Shown here: positions 35,003-43,268 of the stretch, in pieces | How the letters are laid out: every line of letters begins with the position of its first letter | Numbering within the stretch: the stretch's first letter is position 1 | Assembly: GCA_963710865.1 (NCBI GenBank) | Contig: CAVQBR010000002.1 | Span: 1,302,001 to 1,366,000 of the forward strand | Direction of reading: 5' to 3' | From: PRDV01 sp963710865 | GTDB taxonomy: Bacteria > Babelota > Babeliae > Babelales > Babelaceae | DNA length: 64,000 nucleotides | Position numbers and translations under genes: made by a program | The notes under the pieces: model-generated | The model's database searches: none | The model's input: only the letters and a program-made list of their open reading frames with translations | What the model was told of the DNA's origin: nothing

Positions 35003-35389
35003 ATGATTACGAAATTCAGTCACCCCGTCCTCTATGTGAATGACCAGGATGAGGCGCTTGCGTTTTATCGCGATAAGTTGGGATGTGCAGTTCATTCAGA
35101 TTCTCAGTACGGAGAGCTGCGTTGGTTAACGATTCAACCTCCTGAGAATGCTCATGAAGAGTTGGTGCTCTTCAAAGCCACAACGCCTGCATCCCTGGCT
35201 CTTGTGGGAAAGCAATCGCCTGAAGTTCCTTTTTTAGCATTTGTTACGACTAACTGCAAAGCGGACTGTCAACTCTTTAAAGATAGGGGCGTGAAGATTG
35301 TAGAGGAACCAACTGAGCACCCCTGGGGTATTCAGGCTCTGTTTCTTGATCTGTATGGCAATCTCATTACCTTGATTCAACTCGTCTAG
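35003..35389 (+). CDS. VOC-family (glyoxalase/dioxygenase-like) protein
   Basis: A 128-residue single-domain protein with the paired beta-alpha-beta-beta-beta layout of the vicinal oxygen chelate fold. It starts FSHPVLYVNDQDEALAFYRD (His7 is a typical metal ligand), then RWLTIQPPENAHEELVLF, and ends IQALFLDLYGNLITLIQ. Members range from glyoxalase I to bleomycin-binding proteins, so the substrate cannot be assigned. AAGGAG precedes the ATG. Isolated between an exported-protein gene and gyrA. Confidence 0.8.
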   Translation: MITKFSHPVLYVNDQDEALAFYRDKLGCAVHSDSQYGELRWLTIQPPENAHEELVLFKATTPASLALVGKQSPEVPFLAFVTTNCKADCQLFKDRGVKIVEEPTEHPWGIQALFLDLYGNLITLIQLV

Positions 35390-35468
35390 ATCAAAAGGGT
35401 GGTGTGCTGACTAGCTGAAGGCAGCGCACCACAGCTTTAGTGAGTAAGTTTTTTCCTCGTCGCTCGAT

Positions 35469-35497
35469 TTGTCTCAGCAGCCTTTTTGGTGTATACT
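35469..35497 (+). promoter_or_regulatory. Promoter of gyrA
   Basis: TTGTCT (35469-35474), a 17-bp spacer and TATACT (35492-35497), about 48 bp before the ATG at 35546. Confidence 0.6.
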
Positions 35498-35545
35498 TAG
35501 ATATTATTCTCAGTATATTAAGCACTAGCGAAAGTAGGTTTGTTG

Positions 35546-38188
35546 ATGGAACCCACATACGAAAAAGGCGCGCTCTCGCGTATTAGGCCTGTTCTCATAG
35601 AAGAAGAACTCAAAACATCTTTTCTAGACTATGCAATGTCTGTTATTGTCAGTCGGGCTATTCCCGATGTACGGGACGGTCTGAAGCCAGTACATAGACG
35701 AGTATTATATACAATGGACCAACTCGGATTCTACCATAATAAGCCGTATCACAAATCGGTACGCGTGGTAGGGGACGTTTTGGGGAAGTACCACCCTCAT
35801 GGTGATGCGGCAGTATATAATACTATGGTTGGTATGGTTCAAGACTTTTCGAAGCGGTATCCACTCTTAGACGGTCAAGGTAACTGGGGTTCTGTAGATG
35901 GTGATAATGCTGCAGCTATGCGATATACCGAAGTTCGTATGCAGAAAATATCTCAGGAGTTCTTGGTTGATCTTGATAAAGAGACCGTCGACTTTGTTCC
36001 CAACTTTGATGAATCGACTGTAGAGCCTGTTATTCTCCCGAGCAAATTACCCAATCTTCTGATTAATGGGACAACCGGTATTGCGGTTGGTATGGCTACC
36101 TCTGTTCCGCCCCATAATCTTGGTGAAGTTATCAATGCCTGTATTGCTCTCTTAAACGATGAGTTCTTGTCCGATGAAAAGTTGTTTGCCTTAGTGCCAG
36201 CGCCGGATTTTCCAACGGGTGGTATTATCTGTGGCCGGGCAGGAATTGTAAAAGCCTACATGACGGGCCGTGGTAGCCTTATACTGCGCGGAGTTGTTGA
36301 GACTGAAGAGACAAAACGGGGAACGTCAATTATTATTACCGAACTTCCGTTTCAGGTAAATAAAGCTGAGCTCATCATAAAGATGGCAGATCTCGTTAAA
36401 AACAAGATTATCGAAGGCATTACCCATATTCGAGATGAATCGGATAGGCGTGGTATGCGGGTTGTTATTGAGCTGAAGCGAGGAGAAGTTCCTCAAGTTA
36501 TATTAAACCTGCTGTATAAGCATACGTCACTTCAGACGACCGTTGCTATCCTGATGCTCGCATTGCTAGATAACAAGCCACTCATTTTTACGTTGCGACA
36601 ACTGATTCGTGAGTTTCTTGTGCATCGGGAAGTAGTGGTTAAGAAACGGTGCCAATATGAACTTGCAAAAGCGCTTGTTCGTGAACATATATTGCAAGGA
36701 TTTATTATAGCGCTGTCTCATATTGATGAAGTGGTTGCCCTTATTAAGGCATCACAGTCAGGAGAGGAAGCACTTAAAAAGTTGAATGATCGTTTTGGGT
36801 TGTCGGCTGAGCAAGGTAAAGCTATCTTAGAAATGCGCTTGCAACGTTTAACGGGGCTTGAGCAGGAAAAAATCTATGCAGAGCTCGATGAAATTAAGGC
36901 GACCATAGCTGAACTGAAAGCTATCTTAGCTGACAGGGAGCTTCTGAAAGGTATTATTCGTACCGAACTGGAAGCGATTAAGGCAGATTATGCTGATGTT
37001 CGTAGAAGTCGTATTGAAGCGCCGGTAGACCTATTCCAGGAAGCTGATTTGATTCCGGACGAAGAAGTAGTAGTGACACTTACTCGTAAGGGATATATTA
37101 AGCGAGTTCCGTTAACGGTCTACGATGTGCAGCATCGTGGAGGTAAGGGCAAAATGGGAATGACTGCGCTTGATGATGGTCAGGACGTATTGCAAGATAT
37201 GTTTATTGCCCGAACTCATGACGAGCTCTTATTCTTTACCAATACTGGTCGTATCTATAGTCTTCCAGTCTATCAAGTGCCAGAAGGATCACGAATAGCC
37301 AAAGGACGTGCGCTTGTAAATATGCTTGCATTAGCGCCAGAAGAACATGTAGTAAAGCTCTTATGTACGCGGGATCTAGAAGGTCGCTATCTGGTTATGC
37401 TTACTAAAGATGGCATTATTAAGCGTACAGAAGCCACTGCATTTGCCAAAATTAGAAGTACTGGGATCAGAGCTCTTACACTTCGAGAAAAGGATGAGCT
37501 TGTATTCTGTTCCTTAAGTTCTGGTGAGGATTACATTGTTATCGCAACTGCCTTTGGTCAAGGGATTCGTTTTAAGGAACCTGAGGTTCGTTCGATGGGT
37601 CGTACCGCAGCTGGGGTGATGGGAATTCGTCTTTATGAAGGTGATTATGTAGTCGGTATGGAAATCGTCCGAGATGAACAGGATCTTCTCTTTGTAACCG
37701 AAGGCGGCTTTGGTAAGCGTGTGCGAGTTGCTGACTTTAGAGTGACCCATCGCGGTGGCTACGGAGTACGTACTATCCCTACCGATGCCCGCAATGGAAA
37801 AGTGATCGGTCTTGCGGTGGTTGATGATATGAGTACAGTGCTCCTTATAGATAACTTTGGCAAGATTATTCGCCTTTCACCAAAAGAGATTCGTACGATG
37901 GGTAGACAGGCTAAAGGTGTCCGTCTAATACGTCTGGAAGAGGATAGAAAGTTAGCAGCATGTGCGGTGATACCTGGCTCTCCGGATGATCAAACGACTC
38001 CAGCGCCAGAAGGAATGCTCCAGGAGGGTGCGGTTAGTATTACCTCTATGGAAACAGATCTCTCAGATCTGACTGAAGAGTCTGATTTGAGAACACCTGG
38101 TCCTCTTGACCATGATCTCGATCAAGAGGATCTTGAAACTGATGAGCTAGAAGTTGAACAACCTGAACATGAGGAAGAGGGTGACTAA
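35546..38188 (+). CDS. gyrA: DNA gyrase subunit A
   Basis: An 880-residue type IIA topoisomerase subunit. The catalytic tyrosine is Tyr127 in AAAMRYTEVRM. The C-terminal domain contains the gyrase-specific box QHRGGKG, so it is GyrA rather than ParC, and further blades (THRGGYGVRTI, MGRQAKGVRLI). The end is very acidic. With GyrB it introduces negative supercoils. In the quinolone-resistance region the sequence is HPHGDAAVYN: Ala88 stands at the E. coli Ser83 position and Asn92 at the Asp87 position. The ATG at 35546 is preferred over TTG codons just upstream. dprA follows 5 bp later. Confidence 0.97.
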   Translation: MEPTYEKGALSRIRPVLIEEELKTSFLDYAMSVIVSRAIPDVRDGLKPVHRRVLYTMDQLGFYHNKPYHKSVRVVGDVLGKYHPHGDAAVYNTMVGMVQDFSKRYPLLDGQGNWGSVDGDNAAAMRYTEVRMQKISQEFLVDLDKETVDFVPNFDESTVEPVILPSKLPNLLINGTTGIAVGMATSVPPHNLGEVINACIALLNDEFLSDEKLFALVPAPDFPTGGIICGRAGIVKAYMTGRGSLILRGVVETEETKRGTSIIITELPFQVNKAELIIKMADLVKNKIIEGITHIRDESDRRGMRVVIELKRGEVPQVILNLLYKHTSLQTTVAILMLALLDNKPLIFTLRQLIREFLVHREVVVKKRCQYELAKALVREHILQGFIIALSHIDEVVALIKASQSGEEALKKLNDRFGLSAEQGKAILEMRLQRLTGLEQEKIYAELDEIKATIAELKAILADRELLKGIIRTELEAIKADYADVRRSRIEAPVDLFQEADLIPDEEVVVTLTRKGYIKRVPLTVYDVQHRGGKGKMGMTALDDGQDVLQDMFIARTHDELLFFTNTGRIYSLPVYQVPEGSRIAKGRALVNMLALAPEEHVVKLLCTRDLEGRYLVMLTKDGIIKRTEATAFAKIRSTGIRALTLREKDELVFCSLSSGEDYIVIATAFGQGIRFKEPEVRSMGRTAAGVMGIRLYEGDYVVGMEIVRDEQDLLFVTEGGFGKRVRVADFRVTHRGGYGVRTIPTDARNGKVIGLAVVDDMSTVLLIDNFGKIIRLSPKEIRTMGRQAKGVRLIRLEEDRKLAACAVIPGSPDDQTTPAPEGMLQEGAVSITSMETDLSDLTEESDLRTPGPLDHDLDQEDLETDELEVEQPEHEEEGD

Positions 38189-38193
38189 GGCGT

Positions 38194-39246
38194 ATGCATC
38201 GTCATGAGCTCCTTCACCTTTCCTTGCTTGATGAGGTTGGTCCAGCTACTGTGCAGCAGCTTATGCACATCGGTGAACATCTCTCTACGCTGAGCAAAGC
38301 GGATCTTATGCACTATGGCTTGAGTGAGCGCAAAGCGCAGATAGTCTCTGCTGGTTTGGCTGATAAGCGAATTCTTGAAACGGAGTTGTCTCTTATCGAG
38401 AAGTATGAAATTACCTGGGTAACGGTCTTTGAAGATCGTTACCCAGCTCTCTTGAAACAGATTTATCTTCCTCCTGCTATTCTCTATTTCAAAGGCTCCT
38501 CTCTTGATCAAAGTCCTCTCCTCGCTGTTGTTGGTTCACGAAAGGGCGATAGTTATGGAAAAGCTGCTGTTGAGCGTATTCTTCCTCCGCTTATTGAGCA
38601 GGGCTATGGGATCGTCAGTGGAGGTGCTCTGGGAATCGATGCTTTTGCTCATACGAGAACTATCGCATCACAGGGACTAACCTATGTCGTTCTTGGTTCA
38701 GGACTCTTGCGACCCTACCCTCGATCTCACGTGAGATTATTTAAGGAAGTTATAGAATCTGGTGGTGCCCTTATAAGTTGCTTTCGCTTACAACAGGAAG
38801 CACTTCCGGGCCTATTTCCTGCTCGTAATAGAATTATAGCAGGCCTTTCGCGCGGATGCCTCGTGATCCAAGCTGCTCTGGCTAGCGGAGCGCTTATTAC
38901 TGCTTATCATGCCTTACATGAAGGACGAGAAGTATTTGCAGTTCCTGGACGAATAGATGCTCCTCTCAGTGAAGGATGTCATAGCCTCATTGCTCAAGGT
39001 GCAGTTCTTACGACAAGTGCTGAGGATATCCTTGCCGTATTTCAACCACGCACTATCTCTGCGGAGAGCAGAGGTGGCTCACCCAAAGAACTTCTCTTGA
39101 ATGCTTGTAAAGCTCCTCGGTCAACGGGAGAACTCATAGCGTGTATGGTCCTTCCAGCTGCAACTGTTGAACAGCTGCTTGACGAGCTCGTTTGTGATGG
39201 CAGACTTATGCGCACATCTCTAGGACTTTGGCAAACTATAGGCTAG
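38194..39246 (+). CDS. dprA: DNA-processing protein DprA
   Basis: A 350-residue protein. An N-terminal helical part precedes the Rossmann fold signature: LLAVVGSRKGDSYGKAAVE, then YGIVSGGALGIDAFAH and FPARNRIIAGLSRG, all standard for DprA. A short C-terminal winged helix follows (TGELIACMVLPAATVEQLL). DprA binds incoming single-stranded DNA and loads RecA, so uptake of DNA is plausible. It is placed 5 bp after gyrA, in the same transcript. Confidence 0.93.
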   Translation: MHRHELLHLSLLDEVGPATVQQLMHIGEHLSTLSKADLMHYGLSERKAQIVSAGLADKRILETELSLIEKYEITWVTVFEDRYPALLKQIYLPPAILYFKGSSLDQSPLLAVVGSRKGDSYGKAAVERILPPLIEQGYGIVSGGALGIDAFAHTRTIASQGLTYVVLGSGLLRPYPRSHVRLFKEVIESGGALISCFRLQQEALPGLFPARNRIIAGLSRGCLVIQAALASGALITAYHALHEGREVFAVPGRIDAPLSEGCHSLIAQGAVLTTSAEDILAVFQPRTISAESRGGSPKELLLNACKAPRSTGELIACMVLPAATVEQLLDELVCDGRLMRTSLGLWQTIG

Positions 39247-39375
39247 CTTCAATGTGAGCAAAACATGCGCCTTTAAAACCTTTTTTGCCTTTTTTCTCAA
39301 ATTAGGCTAGACTTGAAATAAGTTATGATGACATACAATGTATTTAGTATATATGTGAGAAATGAGGAGCTTGAG

Positions 39376-39648
39376 ATGCCAGTACCTAAACGTAAGACGA
39401 GTAAGGCCCGTAGAGATAAACGCTCGGCCAATAAGCATATTCGTCCGCAAGCGGTAACTTCATGTGCTAATTGTGACCATCCTTTAGCTACGCATGCTGC
39501 GTGTGCTGAATGTGGCTTTTACAAAGGCAGAAAAGTATTGCGAACAAAACTTGAGCGTGTGTTAAAACGGGGTGAGGTAAGCCGAGCTCAGCAAGCAAAA
39601 GCAGCTGAAGCTTCAAAGGCCGAGCACGAGCATCCGGAAGAAAAATAA
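39376..39648 (+). CDS. rpmF: 50S ribosomal protein L32, C-terminally extended
   Basis: A 90-residue protein. The start at 39376 (MPVPKRKTSKARRDKRSAN) is the L32 N-terminus and has GAGGAG 6 bp upstream. Two zinc-ligand pairs CANC and CAEC follow. A typical L32 is about 60 residues. This one continues with a charged tail (RGEVSRAQQAKAAEASKAE) of about 30 residues, which is unusual. Zinc-binding form. Confidence 0.93.
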   Translation: MPVPKRKTSKARRDKRSANKHIRPQAVTSCANCDHPLATHAACAECGFYKGRKVLRTKLERVLKRGEVSRAQQAKAAEASKAEHEHPEEK

Positions 39649-39710
39649 TAACAGAACAATGAGGGGTCCAGCGAAGCATGGGCCCTCTTTTAAGAGCAGG
39701 GAGAAATGAA

Positions 39711-40349
39711 ATGTTGTCTTTGAGAGGTAGTGGATTACAAGATAAACGAGTTCAGTATGCAATACTTGCGTTACTGCTCTGCGGAATTTTGTCGGCAGCG
39801 TGGTTTGGGTATACTGTGTACAGAGCACATGCAGAGAGAAGTGCGTATAAAGATTTAGCAGAATCGATTGATGGCTATGCAAAAGTTCGCGGTTCCGTTG
39901 CGAAGGATGAAAAATGGGCCGATGTAGGTGCTGCTTTCAAAGTTGCAGCTGCACGGCATGGTAGTTCTCATTTACATCCTTATTTCTTATTCTATGAGGC
40001 CGATGCATTACTACAACAAGGCAAACAAAAAGACGCTCTTGTCCTTATGCAAAAAGGACTTGCAGAAGTTCCAAAGAATCAGCCATTATATTATTTGTAT
40101 GCTCTTAAGCAAGCATTACTGAAAATCGATGCCGAAGAGACGGCTTCGCAAGGACGACAAGAGTTAGATTTGTTGGCTCGTGATAGCGCCAATCCGGTAC
40201 AGGATATGGCACGTTATTATAGAGCAGTAGATGCTGAACTACGAGGAGAGTCTGCGGAAGCTGAAAAGTTGTTTCAAGAATTACGAACGCAAGGAGATCC
40301 CTCTTCGTCATGGGTCCACCTTGCACAAAACAGACGAGCTGCAGAGTAA
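39711..40349 (+). CDS. Membrane-anchored TPR-like protein (YfgM-like)
   Basis: The start at 39711 has GGGAG 7 bp upstream. A single transmembrane helix (YAILALLLCGILSAAWFGYT) near residue 20 is followed by a helical periplasmic region with TPR-like pairs (EADALLQQGKQKDALVLMQ, AELRGESAEAEKLFQEL). The layout resembles YfgM/TPR_21 proteins that attend the Sec translocon, but similarity is only structural. It lies between rpmF and gltX with short gaps, so probably one operon. Confidence 0.65.
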   Translation: MLSLRGSGLQDKRVQYAILALLLCGILSAAWFGYTVYRAHAERSAYKDLAESIDGYAKVRGSVAKDEKWADVGAAFKVAAARHGSSHLHPYFLFYEADALLQQGKQKDALVLMQKGLAEVPKNQPLYYLYALKQALLKIDAEETASQGRQELDLLARDSANPVQDMARYYRAVDAELRGESAEAEKLFQELRTQGDPSSSWVHLAQNRRAAE

Positions 40350-40354
40350 GCGGT

Positions 40355-41770
40355 ATGAATCAAGTTAGAGTTCGTTATGCACCTTCGCCAACCGGTCATT
40401 TACACGTGGGATCCTTACGGACTGCATTATATAATTGGCTGTTTGCGCGACATGCTGGAGGTGCTTTTTTAGTGCGTATAGAAGATACCGATCTAGAACG
40501 ATCGAAGCCTGAATATACGGAATCTATTTTAGAATCTCTCTCTTGGGCATCGATGGAACCTGATGAACCGGTGGTGATTCAATCTGAACGGATTGAAGAA
40601 CACAAACAGATTGCACAGCGTTTGGTAGCTCAAGGAAAGGCGTACTTTTGTTATTGTACTCCTGAAGAGTTGCGAGAGCGTTTAGGTGAAAGTGCAGCTC
40701 ATGAAGGTGGGTATGTACATTATGATGGCAAGTGTCGTACGCTTACCGAACAACGGCCAGGACCTGCGGCCATCCGTTTTAAGGTGCCCGATGACGTTGA
40801 TGCGATACAGTTTGATGATCTTATCAGGGGTGTCATTCGGTTTGAGCGGGAACAGCTTGATGACTTTATTATTGTTCGTTCAGATGGGACGCCAATGTAT
40901 AATTTTGTAGTGGTCGTTGATGATGCTGCCATGAACATTACTCACGTACTGCGCGGTGAGGACCATATTTCAAATACACCAAAGCAGATTTTGCTATACA
41001 CAGCATGCGGGTATACTCAGCCTCAATTTGCACATTTCTCTCTCATCTTGGGCCCTGATGGTCACCGATTGAGTAAACGGCACGGAGCTACTGCAGTACT
41101 CGAATTTAAGAAAGAAGGCTTTTTAGCTCATGCATTAACAAATTATTTAGCTCGGTTAGGATGGTCGCATGGAGACCAAGAACTGTTTACTACCGAAGAG
41201 CTCATACGCTATTTTACACTTGAACATATGAGCAAAAAGGCTGCTATCTTTGATAGAAAGAAGCTTGAGTGGCTCAATGGGATGTACATCAGAGCGCTTA
41301 CTCCTGAAGAGATAGTTCTCCTGATTGAGCGAGATGTAGAACCCGGTTGGAAAAGCTCATTTGTTAACTGGAGTACCCCTACCTTACTTGCAATGATTGC
41401 GCTTTACAAAGAGCGAGTGAAGACATTGAAAGAGCTTGCCGACGAACTCAAAGGTTTACATGAACGACCTCACGAGTACGAGGGTGAAGCTACTCCAGAA
41501 ACAGTGCAGTATCTGAGAGCAGTGCGCGATGCTCTTGAGTCGCATGCAAATGGTACTGAAGAGGCGATTGATCATCTCTTAAAAGACCTTGTCGCCAAAC
41601 TGGGTGTTCCATTTGCCACCATTGCACAGCCGGTGCGTAGAGCGCTAACGGGTAAAAGTTCAAGTCCGTCAATTGCACAGTTGATTGCACTACTGTCAGT
41701 TGAAGAAGCTATTCACAGAATAGATACCGCTTTACGGTATCTTGATAACAAAAACTCTGGAGAGGGGTAA
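40355..41770 (+). CDS. gltX: Glutamyl-tRNA synthetase
   Basis: A 471-residue class I synthetase. HIGH-type signature RYAPSPTGHLHVGSLRTAL (residues 7-25), LVRIEDTDLERS, and the KMSKS-type loop HRLSKRHGAT. A possible zinc knuckle is YFCYCTPEEL with a later GKC. The C-terminal helical anticodon domain carries LGWSHGDQELFT and the usual end. It charges tRNA-Glu, and possibly tRNA-Gln if the organism uses amidation. The ATG at 40355 is the only start that fits the family. Confidence 0.95.
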   Translation: MNQVRVRYAPSPTGHLHVGSLRTALYNWLFARHAGGAFLVRIEDTDLERSKPEYTESILESLSWASMEPDEPVVIQSERIEEHKQIAQRLVAQGKAYFCYCTPEELRERLGESAAHEGGYVHYDGKCRTLTEQRPGPAAIRFKVPDDVDAIQFDDLIRGVIRFEREQLDDFIIVRSDGTPMYNFVVVVDDAAMNITHVLRGEDHISNTPKQILLYTACGYTQPQFAHFSLILGPDGHRLSKRHGATAVLEFKKEGFLAHALTNYLARLGWSHGDQELFTTEELIRYFTLEHMSKKAAIFDRKKLEWLNGMYIRALTPEEIVLLIERDVEPGWKSSFVNWSTPTLLAMIALYKERVKTLKELADELKGLHERPHEYEGEATPETVQYLRAVRDALESHANGTEEAIDHLLKDLVAKLGVPFATIAQPVRRALTGKSSSPSIAQLIALLSVEEAIHRIDTALRYLDNKNSGEG

Positions 41771-41812
41771 TAAGCATTAACCAATCAAACAAGAAACTTG
41801 GAGGTTTTTTCT

Positions 41813-42796
41813 ATGAAAATTGGTATGCTATTTCCTGGATATTCAAACCAATTCGTTGGTATGGGTAAGGAACTATATGATAACTCACGTATTGTACAAG
41901 AATACTTTGAGGAAGCGTCAAACTGCTTAGGAATAAACTTTGTAAAACTCTGTTTTGCATCATCAGATGCCGAGCTTGCAAAGATTTCTAATGCATATCC
42001 CGCACTATTTCTAGTGAGTGTGTCTATTGCTCAGATGGTTAAAGAACTGAGTCCCACCTCTGAAATCAGCTGTGTAGCTGGTGCAGGAGTAGGGGAATAC
42101 AGTGCGCTGTGTACTGCACAGGTGCTTACGTTCCCTGATGGGCTGTATCTGCTGAGTAAGCTGGCACTCTTTTATGGAGCATTGCGCGAGGAACTTGATG
42201 CCAAGTCTGTTATTGTTAATGGGCTTTCGACTCGTAAGCTGAAGCAGCTGTGTGAAGAACAAGTCACCAGTGGTGATGCTCACGTTGCGACGTACGATAC
42301 TCAGAATGGTCACATAGTGTCGGGTAATCCTGATGCTGTTGATGCTGTTGCTGATAGTGCCTCAGATGCAGGTGCTGGCAAAATCAAGGAAGTTGATGCA
42401 GAAGAAGGATTTCATACTCCTCTGCTCAATGAGCTTGCACAGCAGTTGAAAATCTATCTGACCAAAGTTGATTTTAAGGATCCTCAGATTCCGGTAATAA
42501 CGGGAATTAATGGAAAAGAAATATCTCTTGCAAAAAAAGCACAGGATGCGATTATTCGTCAGATTGTCGAACCATTGCATTGGGATACGGTCTTAAAACA
42601 ATTTGCAGATACTGATATGATAATAGTCCCTGCTCCCTCGAAATCTTTGGTTACAGAGCTCAAAGCTTTATTTCCAGGGAAAACGATTGTCGGTATTGAT
42701 ACGATGGCAGATATTCAGATACTTCAAGGACTTCTTGAGGTTTCTTTAGAAGAGCCGATATTCTTTGCCGAAGTCATAGAGGAGATGGTTTTATAA
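41813..42796 (+). CDS. FabD-like acyltransferase homologue without catalytic serine
   Basis: A 327-residue protein with the malonyl-CoA:ACP transacylase fold: MLFPGYSNQFVGMGKELYD, NAYPALFLVSVSIAQMV, VAGAGVGEYSALC and EGFHTPLLNELAQQ. In FabD the nucleophile sits in GHSLGE. Here the same place reads GAGVGE, so His91 is Ala and Ser92 is Gly. The Arg that binds the malonyl carboxylate is also not found, and the oxyanion-side Gln of FPGQG is Tyr. The active-site His in EGFH is kept. Transacylation is unlikely. TTGGAGG precedes the ATG, and acpP follows 24 bp later. Confidence 0.8.
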   Translation: MKIGMLFPGYSNQFVGMGKELYDNSRIVQEYFEEASNCLGINFVKLCFASSDAELAKISNAYPALFLVSVSIAQMVKELSPTSEISCVAGAGVGEYSALCTAQVLTFPDGLYLLSKLALFYGALREELDAKSVIVNGLSTRKLKQLCEEQVTSGDAHVATYDTQNGHIVSGNPDAVDAVADSASDAGAGKIKEVDAEEGFHTPLLNELAQQLKIYLTKVDFKDPQIPVITGINGKEISLAKKAQDAIIRQIVEPLHWDTVLKQFADTDMIIVPAPSKSLVTELKALFPGKTIVGIDTMADIQILQGLLEVSLEEPIFFAEVIEEMVL

Positions 42797-42820
42797 CACA
42801 CTCATTACAAGGAGTCCGCG

Positions 42821-43072
42821 GTGGATCGAGCTGAAATATACGATAAGGTAGTACACATTATTGCACGCGTATTTAAACTGAACACTGAAAGTATCAACGA
42901 GCTTTCAAGCTTAGATAGTTTAGGTGCAGATTCGTTAAATCGTGTTGAATTAGTTATGGACTTTGAAGAGGCATTCGGCATCGAAATAAACGATGAAGAA
43001 GCTGAGAAGTTCTCCACCGTCGGACAGATTGTTGACTACATAGATACGCTTAAAAAAAGCAAAGGGGCTTAA
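42821..43072 (+). CDS. acpP: Acyl carrier protein
   Basis: An 83-residue acidic four-helix protein with a GTG start after AAGGAG. The phosphopantetheine attachment motif is GADSL in LSSLDSLGADSLNRVELVMD. FEEAFGIEINDEEAEKFSTV and VGQIVDYI are classical ACP. It carries acyl chains as thioesters. It is paired with a FabD homologue that lacks the catalytic serine; no other fatty-acid genes are in the window. Confidence 0.93.
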   Translation: MDRAEIYDKVVHIIARVFKLNTESINELSSLDSLGADSLNRVELVMDFEEAFGIEINDEEAEKFSTVGQIVDYIDTLKKSKGA

Positions 43073-43225
43073 GGCTCCTTTGCTTAAGGGCATTCTCAAG
43101 GCCCGCCATGGGCTCAAACTTTGACTCTAACAAACACATCCTTTTGCTCACAGTGTCTATCGTGAGGCCTGTGAGTTTCTCTACTGCTCCTCCACTGGGG
43201 CGAAAGTTATTAAGATGTAAAAGAA

Positions 43226-43247
43226 AAAGGGGCTCGAAAGCCCCTTT
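43226..43247 (-). terminator. Terminator of repeat-protein gene 1
   Basis: A perfect 9-bp stem AAAGGGGCT/AGCCCCTTT with loop CGAA. On the minus strand it is followed by a T-rich tail (TTCTTTT). Terminators of closely similar sequence follow the genes at 44871 and 49108. Confidence 0.85.
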
Positions 43248-43268
43248 GGTTGTGATTAGCTAAATGAT

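Noticed and set aside
43059..43083. Terminator of acpP
   Set aside because: A near-perfect hairpin overlaps the stop codon but has no T-run after it. It may slow decay of the mRNA rather than terminate.
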